From Diplocloster agilis (GTDB lineage: Bacteria > Bacillota > Clostridia > Lachnospirales > Lachnospiraceae): DNA of 64,000 bases. The DNA is taken from the NCBI RefSeq assembly GCF_019042275.1, contig NZ_JAHQCW010000019.1, forward strand, positions 40,282 through 104,281, in the 5' to 3' direction. Numbering within the stretch: the first letter of the stretch is position 1; each line of letters opens with the position of its first letter. Of the stretch, positions 51,749 to 59,990 are shown piece by piece. Under the pieces are notes generated by a model, which saw nothing but the letters and a program-made list of their open reading frames with translations, searched no databases and was not told the origin of the DNA. The position numbers and the translations under genes were made by a program.

Positions 51749-53743
51749 ATGAGCGCAAAACGTGTGATAGGAATAGATTTTGGAACCAGCAATTCGGTGG
51801 TCAGGGTGAAACGGTACGGGGAAGACGGCGGGCCGGTCGGTGACCGGCTGTTCGTATCGAACGTACTCTTTGACGGCAATGACAGCGTGCCGACTTTGGT
51901 ACAGATTCCCGAGGATGTGCAGATCACGCCGGAGCTTGAGCTTCAGGAAGAGGACTGTGAGTTCGGCCGGGCCGCGGCTGAGGAGCAGCCGGGGATGAAG
52001 ACCTGGCGGGACTTTAAGACGGACCTGGAGAGCAAAGACCCGGAAACCCGTATGAGGGCGCGCTGGCTGACGCGCCGGTTCCTGGAGTATATCTACCGGC
52101 AGTACCAGGCCCAGGCCATTCATCTGGGAGAGGGAACCGATGAAGAACTGGTCTATGTCAGTTATCCGGCAAAATATTCGGATGAAAACAGGCAATTTAT
52201 GATCGGGGCAGCAAAAGACGCAGGCTTTTCCAATGTCCGGGGTATCACGGAACCGGAGGCTGCGGTTAAGGCCTTCCTGGTGCAGGGCGAAACGGAGCTG
52301 CGGGAAAAAGGCCTGCTGTGTACGGACCGGGCCGTGTATCTGCTGTTTCTGGATATGGGAGCGGGGACGACGGACCTGGCAGTGTGTAAATATGAAAACG
52401 GCAGCGCGCAGATTATTGCCACCTGGCCGGATGAACGGACCGATATCTATTTTGGCGGAAAAGATATCGATCAGGTTCTGAGCGGATACGTGGAAGCTTA
52501 TCTGCGCAGCAACAGCCAAGTGGTCCCGGCCGGCTTTATCGAGCATTTCGGGGAAAAATACATCGACTCGGTCAAAGCCTGGAAAGAGGTGACAGTTTCC
52601 AGAACGCTGAAACGTAAGAAAAGCGTGCCGTATTTTACCGCGGTAAAGAATCCTTATCCGAATCTGCCGGATTTCTCGCCGGCGATCGATCGGGAAGAAT
52701 TTGAGAAGACCTGCGGGGAATATCTGAGAAGCTTTCCCGAATTAGTGAACGGCTGTCTTGCGCACACGAAAAAGGCAGATCCTGATTTCCCGGGTCAGGA
52801 GGGGATCGATCTGGTGCTTCTGACGGGCGGACACAGCCAATGGTACTTTATCCCGGAGATTCTGACGGGAAAAAACCAGGCCTATGGCAGCGTGACGCTG
52901 CCGAAAATCCAGGCCGACCCTGACAGGGTGAGGCTGAGCGGGAAGCCCCAGGAGATGGTGGCTGTCGGGATGGCTTATGACCTGTTAAACCAAAATGTGA
53001 CCGGCATAGCGCAGGAAGACAATCTTCCGGAACGTGTGGAAGCTGTGAAAGCCCCGGTTCCGGCCTGTGATCTACCCGAAAAGATATTAACCCGGGAAGA
53101 AGTAAAAAGGCAATTTACCGGAAAGAAAGATATTATCGTGCCCGAAGGCTATACCAAGATCGCGAAAGATGCCTTTAGTGAGGTGTTATTGCGGGAATTA
53201 TTTTCAAAAACGGCGTGGAAAATCGAGAACGTTCAGCTGCCGGAAGGCCTGCGGCAAATTGAAGAGAGTAGTTTTTTAGGCTGTTTTAAATTGAAAAGTA
53301 TCAATCTGCCGGATGGTTTAATGAAGATTGGAGGTTCTGCATTTAGATTTTGTGAGTCATTGAAATCAATCGTAATACCAGGGAGTGTTAAGGTTATACC
53401 GGGCCTGGCTTTCCAGGGGTGTTCTGCTCTGGAGACCGTTATTCTAAAGGATGGCGTGGAGAAAATCTGGTATCAGTCTTTTCACAAATGCACTTCCCTG
53501 ACTTCGGTTGTTATACCGGGCAGTGTCAAATTCGTGAATGAGGCTGCATTTAAACATTGTCCGAAACTGAAGTTAGTAGTAATAGAAGATGGCGTGCAGA
53601 ATATCCATCCATCCGCTTTTGACAGAGGGAGCATGATGACGATCTGCTGCCGGAGCGGTTCATACGCGGAACAGTATGCCAGAGAATACGGAATAGGAAT
53701 CCGATTATTGGCAGATGTACAACTGCATAACCGGATAAAGTGA
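51749..53743 (+). CDS. Hsp70-family protein with C-terminal BspA-type leucine-rich repeats
   Basis: 664 aa. Residues 1-420 are an Hsp70/actin-type ATPase: phosphate-1 GIDFGTSNSVV, PAKYSDENRQF, LFLDMGAGTTDLAV, GGKDIDQVL and adenosine motif LLTGGHSQWYF. The normal Hsp70 substrate domain is absent. After a linker, LRR_5 repeats (about 455-630; LPEGLRQIEESSFLGC, IPGSVKVIPGLAFQGC, IPGSVKFVNEAAFKHC) form a recognition module. Paralogue of the next gene. GGAGG overlaps the region just before ATG 51749. Confidence 0.85.
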   Translation: MSAKRVIGIDFGTSNSVVRVKRYGEDGGPVGDRLFVSNVLFDGNDSVPTLVQIPEDVQITPELELQEEDCEFGRAAAEEQPGMKTWRDFKTDLESKDPETRMRARWLTRRFLEYIYRQYQAQAIHLGEGTDEELVYVSYPAKYSDENRQFMIGAAKDAGFSNVRGITEPEAAVKAFLVQGETELREKGLLCTDRAVYLLFLDMGAGTTDLAVCKYENGSAQIIATWPDERTDIYFGGKDIDQVLSGYVEAYLRSNSQVVPAGFIEHFGEKYIDSVKAWKEVTVSRTLKRKKSVPYFTAVKNPYPNLPDFSPAIDREEFEKTCGEYLRSFPELVNGCLAHTKKADPDFPGQEGIDLVLLTGGHSQWYFIPEILTGKNQAYGSVTLPKIQADPDRVRLSGKPQEMVAVGMAYDLLNQNVTGIAQEDNLPERVEAVKAPVPACDLPEKILTREEVKRQFTGKKDIIVPEGYTKIAKDAFSEVLLRELFSKTAWKIENVQLPEGLRQIEESSFLGCFKLKSINLPDGLMKIGGSAFRFCESLKSIVIPGSVKVIPGLAFQGCSALETVILKDGVEKIWYQSFHKCTSLTSVVIPGSVKFVNEAAFKHCPKLKLVVIEDGVQNIHPSAFDRGSMMTICCRSGSYAEQYAREYGIGIRLLADVQLHNRIK

Positions 53744-53808
53744 TTTAGGCCGAAAAAGCTCCCGGGAGCAGGAAAGGGAGCAGGGAAAATAGTAAAGTTG
53801 GTGATTAT

Positions 53809-56355
53809 ATGGCGACGAAGAGAATCATAGGGATTGATTTTGGAACCAGCACATCCGTCATAAGGGTAAAAAGATATGGTGAGGACCGGGTGCCGGTGGG
53901 TGACCGGCTGTTTGTCAACAATGTATTGTTCGACGGAAGGGACAGCGTGCCGACTCTGGTCCAGCTGCCGGATGATGTTGAGATTACGCAGGAGCTTCAG
54001 TTACCGGATGACGAGTGCGAATTCGGATACTACGCGGCGGCGGAGCAGCCGGGCATGACGATCTGCCGGAACTTTAAAGTGGAGCTGGAAAGCGCCCGGC
54101 CGGATATACGGATGCGGGCCAAATGGCTGACCGGCCGTTTTTTCCAATATCTGTACGAGGTCTATCAGCAGCAGAAGAATCAGCTGGGCGATAATGCCGA
54201 TGAGGAAATCACCTACGTCAGTTATCCTGCGAAATACAAGGAAGAAAACCGGCAGTTTATGATAGAGGCGGCAGCCCGGGCAGGATTTAAGAATGTAAAG
54301 GGTATCACAGAGCCGGAAGCCGCGGTACGGGCAGTCATGGTGCAGGAAGAAAAAGAGATGAGAACGCTGGGCCTGCTGGGAGGCGGCTGTTCCTACCTGT
54401 TATTTCTGGACATGGGAGCCGGGACTACGGACATCGCCGTCTGCCGGTATGAAAAGGATGAAACCCGGATCATATCCACCTGGCCGGATCAGGACACGGA
54501 TATCTATTTCGGCGGAAAAGATGTGGACCACATATTGACCGGTTACATTGAGCGGTATCTGAGGGAACACCGGGATATCGTTCCGGAATATTTCATCGAC
54601 AGTTTTTCCGATAAATATATCGACAATATAAAGACCTGGAAAGAGACTACGGTATCCCGGACACTGAAGAGGGGAAAAAGTATCCCCTACTTCCAGACCG
54701 TGAAGAATCCCTATCCGTCTCTGCCGGATTTTTCACCGGCCATTGACAGGGAGGAATTCGAGCGGGCCTGTACGGAGTATCTGAAAAACTTCGCGGTTCT
54801 GGTCAATGGAAGCCTCGCCCATACGCAATCCATAGTGCCGGAGTTCCCGGGGGGCCAGGCCATCGACCTGGTGATCCTGACCGGGGGGCACAGCCAGTGG
54901 TATTTTATAACAGAAATGTTGGAGGGAAAAAGACCGGAGTTTGGCAGCCTGGATCTCCCCAAGATCCGTGCCAACCCCGCCAGGATCTTCGTCAACGGCA
55001 AACCCCAGGAGACGGTGGCGGTGGGAATGGCATATGAGCCGCTGCGGGTAATCGCTCAGAGCATACCGAATCGGCAAAACATACCGGGTGTGCAAAACAT
55101 ATCGGGTGTGAAAGACGGGCCGGGTGTGAAAAGCGGGCAGAATGGAAATATAACGGCAGCCCAAAGGGATCTATTAGAGAAACCTAAGAAAAGCCGGGAG
55201 GAGATCATCACGGAGATGTCCGGGCGGGAACTGTATCAATTAGCGTTGAAAGAGCCCGACCGGAAGCGTAAGCTCAGACTTTTCCGTGAGGCGGCCGAAA
55301 AAGGCGAATCTCATGCGATGTACCGGATGGGGAATTACTATCAGCTGGGGCTGGATTCCGTGGCACAGGATTATGGAGAAGCCTTACAGTGGTATCAGCT
55401 GGCTGCCGACAGAGGAAATGTGATTGCCCTGGAAAAGGTAGAGCAGCTGAGAAAGACAATGGGGCTTCCGGCTTCGGTGAACGGAAAGTCATTAACTACA
55501 GCGGAAGCGCTGTATGAGAAAGCAAAAAATGAAGCGGACCGTAAGCAGAAGCTGCAGTATTTCCGGCAGGCTGCGGAAATGGGCAGTCCGCAGGCCCAGT
55601 ATCGGATGGGCACCTATTATGAGATGGGGCTTGACCCAGTGGTAAAAGATACCCGGGAAGCCCTGCGATGGTTCGACCGGGCTGCGGCCAATGGTAATAC
55701 GGCCGCCCGGGAAAAGGCAGAGCAGCTGAGAAAAGATATGCCGGCTCAGGCAGCCGGATTAAACGCGGGAAGCACGGAAGACACCCGCATGTCATACACC
55801 GCCAACAAAGCGGCCGGCCGGGTGATACCGTCCAGTGGTCTGTCCTATACGGTAAATGATATGTTGAGCTGGCTTCCGGCAGAGGTGGAACGGAAAGTAA
55901 ACCGGTGGAACAACAATCCCGGCCTTCTGTGGAAATATTATGAAATCCATTATAAGCAATTGAGCAGTTGGTCACAAAAATTAAAGCTCCAGCTACAGAC
56001 AGATGAGGTCCCGATCCTCTATTTGAACCGGAAGGGCGCCCAGAGAGGGGATCTGATCGAGTACGGCTTGATATTTACCAATAAGCGGATTCACTGGCGG
56101 TTTGATTTTCTATACAAAGACAGTATTTTTTATAAGGATATCGTGGATATCAAACCGATTGCTATGCCGGATTACCTCGCGCCCCCGGATCAGGCTTCGG
56201 ATCGGGAAACCGGGCTTGCCGTCAGGCATTTTTACATGGAGCAGAATGCAAGAAAAATCAAGACAACGAATATCTGGCTGACTTACACAGAAGATCATAT
56301 CATACCGGAATATCAGCTTTTTGAGGCATTTTTTAAGGAATTCAGAGCTCAGTAA
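53809..56355 (+). CDS. Hsp70-family protein with Sel1 repeats and a C-terminal PH-like domain
   Basis: 848 aa. The ATPase half (1-420) matches the preceding Hsp70 at most positions (GIDFGTSTSVIRVKRYGED, LFLDMGAGTTDIAV, LTGGHSQWYF). Then a repetitive linker (about 415-445), two clear Sel1/TPR-like repeats (about 497-547 and 590-640; AMYRMGNYYQLGL, AQYRMGTYYEMGL), and a C-terminal region (about 681-848) with a bPH-like stretch (YGLIFTNKRIHWRF ... DIVDIKPI). Its Shine-Dalgarno is weak. Likely last gene of the module. Confidence 0.85.
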   Translation: MATKRIIGIDFGTSTSVIRVKRYGEDRVPVGDRLFVNNVLFDGRDSVPTLVQLPDDVEITQELQLPDDECEFGYYAAAEQPGMTICRNFKVELESARPDIRMRAKWLTGRFFQYLYEVYQQQKNQLGDNADEEITYVSYPAKYKEENRQFMIEAAARAGFKNVKGITEPEAAVRAVMVQEEKEMRTLGLLGGGCSYLLFLDMGAGTTDIAVCRYEKDETRIISTWPDQDTDIYFGGKDVDHILTGYIERYLREHRDIVPEYFIDSFSDKYIDNIKTWKETTVSRTLKRGKSIPYFQTVKNPYPSLPDFSPAIDREEFERACTEYLKNFAVLVNGSLAHTQSIVPEFPGGQAIDLVILTGGHSQWYFITEMLEGKRPEFGSLDLPKIRANPARIFVNGKPQETVAVGMAYEPLRVIAQSIPNRQNIPGVQNISGVKDGPGVKSGQNGNITAAQRDLLEKPKKSREEIITEMSGRELYQLALKEPDRKRKLRLFREAAEKGESHAMYRMGNYYQLGLDSVAQDYGEALQWYQLAADRGNVIALEKVEQLRKTMGLPASVNGKSLTTAEALYEKAKNEADRKQKLQYFRQAAEMGSPQAQYRMGTYYEMGLDPVVKDTREALRWFDRAAANGNTAAREKAEQLRKDMPAQAAGLNAGSTEDTRMSYTANKAAGRVIPSSGLSYTVNDMLSWLPAEVERKVNRWNNNPGLLWKYYEIHYKQLSSWSQKLKLQLQTDEVPILYLNRKGAQRGDLIEYGLIFTNKRIHWRFDFLYKDSIFYKDIVDIKPIAMPDYLAPPDQASDRETGLAVRHFYMEQNARKIKTTNIWLTYTEDHIIPEYQLFEAFFKEFRAQ

Positions 56356-56650
56356 AGCTGCCGTCTAAATTATTGCATTTAGGGACATGTCCAAAACACC
56401 TTTTTTTACAATTAGGGACATGTCCAAATCGCCTGTTTCGATAACCGCGTCCGGATTATGAATGAGATCAATTAGGGACATGTCCGCATGAAATTGGGAC
56501 ATGTCCTAATTATGTCCGTATTATGTCCAGATTAGTGGTTTTGCGTGAAGAGATTGTGTGTTATACTATAGGAACTGTGGTACCATCAGAACATCCGTCT
56601 GTATTCAGGCAAATACATACTACATATGAAAAACACGCAGGAGGTTACAC
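56356..56650. repeat. GGACATGTCC palindromes, cluster D, in a 295-bp intergenic region
   Basis: Four copies at 56383, 56416, 56476 and 56497, irregularly spaced, plus two degenerate TATGTCC halves. The rest of the gap holds no gene. A weak -10-like TATACT near 56562 may drive the transporter gene. Confidence 0.7.
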
Positions 56651-58012
56651 ATGAGCAGGGCAACGGGGGAAAAACAAAACGGAACAGGCAACAAAAATCG
56701 GTGGGCCAGCAAACTGGGCTTTATTCTGGCAACGACAGGGGCGGCCATCGGACTGGGAAATCTATGGAAATTCCCATATCTCATGGGAAAAAACGGGGGA
56801 TTCTCGTTTTTGGCGGCATACCTGTTTTTTATATGCGTGCTGGGACTCCCGGTTATGATCACGGAGATGTCATTGGGAAGAAAGACCAGGCATGATCCGG
56901 TTCAGGCCTATGGGGATGTCCACCCTCACGCGAAGGTCGTCGGGGTGTTCGGAGTACTGGCGGCTTTTATCATTCTGTCTTATTACAGCGTGATCGGCGG
57001 CTGGATCTTAAAATATTTTTTCAGCTACGCCACCACGTTACAGGCGCCGGCAGATTTTGAAGCCTTTATCGGAAACGCAGGAGAGCCGGTATTCTGGCAT
57101 TTTCTGTTTATGCTGATGACGGCGCTGATCTGCTTTTTCGGGGTCCGGGGAATCGAAAAAGCCAGTAAATTTATGATGCCTGCCTTATTCGTGATTCTTT
57201 TGATTATCGTGGTGAGAAGCGTCACTTTGCCGGGAGCTTCCAAAGGACTGGCGTTTATGTTTTCCGTCAGGGATTCAAAATTCAGTATCGGTTCCGTCAA
57301 CGCGGCGCTGGGACAGGTGTTCTATTCGCTAAGCCTTTGCATGGGCATTACGATCACTTACGGAAGTTATCTGAGCAAAAAAGAGAGTATTCCAAAGAGC
57401 TGCATTAGTGTGGCGCTGCTGGATACCTGTATGGCGGTACTGGCCGGAGTCGCGATTTTCCCGGCTGTATTTTCCTTCCAGCTGGAGCCCGGCCAGGGGC
57501 CGAGCCTGATCTTCGGCACACTGCCGAAGGTGTTTGGCGCCATCAAAGGCGGCTCCATCTTTGCCCTGCTGTTTTTCCTGCTGGTCTTTTTTGCGGCGGT
57601 GACCAGCGCGGTGGCATTGCTGGAGGTTACCGTATCATTTTTAATAGACAAATGGAAATGGAAGAGAGGACGCGCTGTCCTGATCGTGGCTGTCCTGCTG
57701 TTCCTGCTGGGTATTCCAAGCTCACTGTCCTATGGAGTTCTCTCGGATTTTAAAATATTGAACTATAATTTCTTTGATTTTGTGGGTATGCTGACAGACA
57801 ATATCCTGCTGCCGGTTGGTGGAATTCTGATGTGCTATTACATCGGATGGAAATGGAAACCGCAGTATCTGGTGGATGAGATCGAGCAGGAGGGAGTGCG
57901 GTTCCGCCTGAAGAAGCTGTGGATCTTCTGTATCCGCTTTATCACTCCGATTCTGGTGCTTATCGTCACCATCTCAGGATTTGTCAGCATCGCAAACGTG
58001 GTTATGAAGTAA
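56651..58012 (+). CDS. sodium-dependent transporter, NSS/SNF family
   Basis: 453-aa integral membrane symporter with about 11-12 helices. N-terminal SNF signature: WASKLGFILATTGAAIGLGNLWKFPYLMGKNGGFSFLAAYL, with the sodium/ligand-binding glycines; SYYSVIGGW also present. Transports an amino acid or related amine with Na+; specificity not readable. AGGAGG precedes the ATG. Confidence 0.93.
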   Translation: MSRATGEKQNGTGNKNRWASKLGFILATTGAAIGLGNLWKFPYLMGKNGGFSFLAAYLFFICVLGLPVMITEMSLGRKTRHDPVQAYGDVHPHAKVVGVFGVLAAFIILSYYSVIGGWILKYFFSYATTLQAPADFEAFIGNAGEPVFWHFLFMLMTALICFFGVRGIEKASKFMMPALFVILLIIVVRSVTLPGASKGLAFMFSVRDSKFSIGSVNAALGQVFYSLSLCMGITITYGSYLSKKESIPKSCISVALLDTCMAVLAGVAIFPAVFSFQLEPGQGPSLIFGTLPKVFGAIKGGSIFALLFFLLVFFAAVTSAVALLEVTVSFLIDKWKWKRGRAVLIVAVLLFLLGIPSSLSYGVLSDFKILNYNFFDFVGMLTDNILLPVGGILMCYYIGWKWKPQYLVDEIEQEGVRFRLKKLWIFCIRFITPILVLIVTISGFVSIANVVMK

Positions 58013-58027
58013 GCAGGGGATGAGAAA

Positions 58028-58492
58028 ATGATAAAGGCGGCAGTAATGTCGGATACACATAACGTATTAAGGCCGGATGTCACGGAGATCCTGAAGGAAT
58101 GCGACTGTATCATACACGCCGGAGATCTGAGCAAACCGGCAATATTGGAGCAGCTTAATAGGATCGCTCCGGTCTATGCGGTGCGCGGAAATAATGACAA
58201 AGAATGGGCAGGAGATCTGCCCCAAGAGCTTCGGTTTTCTTTGGGATGGATGCGGTTTTATCTGGTTCACAACAAAAAGGATGCAAAGCTTGGAGAAGAG
58301 CTGCCGCATGCGGTCATCTTCGGACATTCCCACAGGTATCTGGAAGAAAGAAAAGACGGCGTTCTCTGGCTCAACCCCGGAAGCTGCGGCAGGCGAAGAT
58401 TCGATCTTCCTGTGACTATGGCGGTCCTTGAGATCACAGAGGATCGGTATCAGGTGAAAAGGATTGATTTTCCGGCTGAATCGAAAGAGTGA
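58028..58492 (+). CDS. YfcE/MJ0936-type metallophosphodiesterase
   Basis: 154 aa. Dinuclear-metal motifs in order: MSDTHN, HAGDL, VRGNND, LVHN and FGHSHR, typical of small YfcE-family phosphoesterases. Lies 15 nt after the transporter gene and ends 8 nt before the convergent iclR-type gene, with no terminator between them. Cellular substrate unknown. Confidence 0.92.
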   Translation: MIKAAVMSDTHNVLRPDVTEILKECDCIIHAGDLSKPAILEQLNRIAPVYAVRGNNDKEWAGDLPQELRFSLGWMRFYLVHNKKDAKLGEELPHAVIFGHSHRYLEERKDGVLWLNPGSCGRRRFDLPVTMAVLEITEDRYQVKRIDFPAESKE

Positions 58493-58500
58493 AACAAATT

Positions 58501-59322
58501 TTATCTTTCTTGCAGAGTTTGATAGTAATGATCTCCTGTTAACGGATATCCCAGGGCCGCCGAGATTTTTTGGCAGGAAAAAACCAGCTGGGAAAGTAAT
58601 GTATCCGCACTCCCGGAGTCGGTATAGCGGTCGATGGGCCCCGTCAGGTTTAATGCTGCAACCGGTTGACTGGTATAATCAAACAGCGGGACAGCGATAC
58701 AGCCGATTCCGGCGGCGTAACATTCAATATCTGTGCCATAGCCCCTTTTGCGGGTGGCTTTGATTTCTTCCATCAATGGTTCGATCTCACCGATACTCTT
58801 TGCCGTATTCTTTTTGAGAGATTTCTCCACAACCGGGATCAGTGACAGCTGCTTTGCCTCTGGCAACAGGGAAAATAGGATTTTACCGCTGGCGCTTAAA
58901 TTCAGCGGTATTTTTTCGCCCAATTTTGCAATGATGGTAATGGGCGTGTTGGTTGGAAGCGCCTGCTCAATAGTGATAATGGTTCCATTCTGTAAGACAC
59001 ATAGCTGGACGGCTTGCTGCGTTAAGTCGGCCAGTTTTTTCATGTGCAAAGAAGCGATCCGCCCCAAAGGTGAACTGTCATAAGCGGTCTGAGCCAGGCA
59101 GTAAAGCTTGTAGCCCAGTACATAACGGTCCGGCTGCTCGGATTCCAGGCGCAGGTAATTATGATCTGTCAGACACTTTACGATACGGAAAAGAGAGGCG
59201 TTCGGTATGCCAAGTGTCGAGGAAAGATTTTTGATTGTCTGTGGTTCGTGATTCTGCGCCATATAATCCAGAATCTGTACGGCTCTGTCTACGGCCGGCG
59301 GATAAATATTTGTATCAGTCAT
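58501..59322 (-). CDS. IclR-family transcriptional regulator
   Basis: 273 aa. Winged helix (about 1-75; AVDRAVQILDYMAQNHEPQTIKNLSSTLGIPNASLFRIVKCL) and an IclR effector domain (about 90-265; TKSIGEI..LMEEIKATRKRGYG, GIGCIAVPLFDY). AAGGAG precedes the ATG. Divergent from the isomerase/DhaKL operon and the obvious candidate to control it through TTTCATATATGAAA sites. Confidence 0.92.
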   Translation of the reverse strand: MTDTNIYPPAVDRAVQILDYMAQNHEPQTIKNLSSTLGIPNASLFRIVKCLTDHNYLRLESEQPDRYVLGYKLYCLAQTAYDSSPLGRIASLHMKKLADLTQQAVQLCVLQNGTIITIEQALPTNTPITIIAKLGEKIPLNLSASGKILFSLLPEAKQLSLIPVVEKSLKKNTAKSIGEIEPLMEEIKATRKRGYGTDIECYAAGIGCIAVPLFDYTSQPVAALNLTGPIDRYTDSGSADTLLSQLVFSCQKISAALGYPLTGDHYYQTLQER

Positions 59323-59336
59323 TTGGTGGTCTCCTT

Positions 59337-59355
59337 AAATATTTCCTCAATATTT
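59337..59355 (-). promoter_or_regulatory. hairpin abutting the iclR-type Shine-Dalgarno
   Basis: On the minus strand AAATATT-GAGGA-AATATTT (7-bp stem, 5-nt loop) directly precedes AAGGAG. All A-T pairs, so weak; listed because the position matches the other hairpin modules. Confidence 0.4.
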
Positions 59356-59428
59356 TATAAGTTCAGTTATCAGAATTGCCCACAATCATTCCTCCGGCGG
59401 GAAAGCTGCACACTGTACGCAGAGGAGA

Positions 59429-59452
59429 ATGCGCCGGAGCACGCCGGCGCAT
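59429..59452 (-). other. GC-rich stem-loop in the iclR-type leader
   Basis: ATGCGCCGG-AGCACG-CCGGCGCAT, 9-bp perfect stem, inside the 5' leader downstream of the predicted promoter at 59470-59497. No T-tract follows in the direction of transcription. Confidence 0.5.
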
Positions 59453-59469
59453 ATAGAATGTCTATCGAC

Positions 59470-59497
59470 ATTATATCATAACCACCAAATGTGGCAA
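59470..59497 (-). promoter_or_regulatory. promoter of the iclR-type gene
   Basis: Minus strand TTGCCA (59497-59492), 16 nt, TATAAT (59475-59470). AATGTC-TATC-GACATT (59457-59472) overlaps the start region, and the 11-mer ACCACCAAATG in the spacer (59481-59491) is the inverse of the sequence over the start codon (59320-59330); either could be an autoregulatory site. Confidence 0.6.
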
Positions 59498-59621
59498 GTT
59501 GAACTTATAGGTGGTTGAGTATTTGAATGTATGTGTGAGCTTCCCAACGGAATCCCGATTAATCCATGATAAACTTACTTGGTATATCATATATGAAATA
59601 TAAAATATTATATATGAAATA

Positions 59622-59650
59622 TTGACCGTACGAAAAAACCGGAGTATAAT
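59622..59650 (+). promoter_or_regulatory. promoter of the isomerase/DhaKL operon
   Basis: TTGACC (59622-59627), 17 nt, TATAAT (59645-59650). Flanked by ATATATGAAATAT-type repeats. Confidence 0.75.
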
Positions 59651-59670
59651 ATCATATATGGAGTTATATG

Positions 59671-59684
59671 TTTCATATATGAAA
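59671..59684. promoter_or_regulatory. candidate IclR-family operator
   Basis: TTTCATATATGAAA is a perfect 14-bp palindrome just downstream of the promoter. Imperfect copies lie upstream at 59585-59600 (TATCATATATGAAATA) and about 59609-59622. The TTTCA/TGAAA arms are typical of KdgR-like members of the IclR family. Confidence 0.6.
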
Positions 59685-59750
59685 TAAAAAACAAAAACTG
59701 AAACCAAATTATAGTGAAAAAGAAAAGGAGTGTGGTGTCCGGGAAAAACA

Positions 59751-59788
59751 ACGGATATTTGTTACAGATATCCGTGTATAGTTTTTTT
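59751..59788 (+). terminator. terminator-like stem in the operon leader (possible attenuator)
   Basis: ACGGATAT (59751-59758) pairs with ATATCCGT (59768-59775), followed by GTATAG and seven T residues. It is downstream of the promoter but about 200 nt before the first gene, so it may act as an attenuator. A 20-codon frame beginning GTG 59732 after AAGGAG runs through it. Confidence 0.55.
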
Positions 59789-59985
59789 AAATGAGGGGAA
59801 GGAACGAAAGAGGAAGGAACGAAAGTAGAAGAAACAAAAGAAGAAGGAACTAATGGGAACGTACAAAAAGGAATGAACGAAAGAGGAACAATTTACAGAG
59901 AATTGAACTAAAAAAACGATCAAAAGAGAGACCATCTAAAGAGAAGGAACGAGAGAGGAACAATGAAAAGAGCAGAAGGGAGATG
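59789..59985 (+). other. purine-rich 5' leader with GGAACGAAAGAGGAA-type repeats
   Basis: About 190 nt of almost pure G/A on the plus strand with repeated GGAACGAAAGAGGAA-like segments and no open frame. Expected to be an unstructured RNA leader; function unknown. Confidence 0.5.
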
Positions 59986-59990
59986 CAAGT

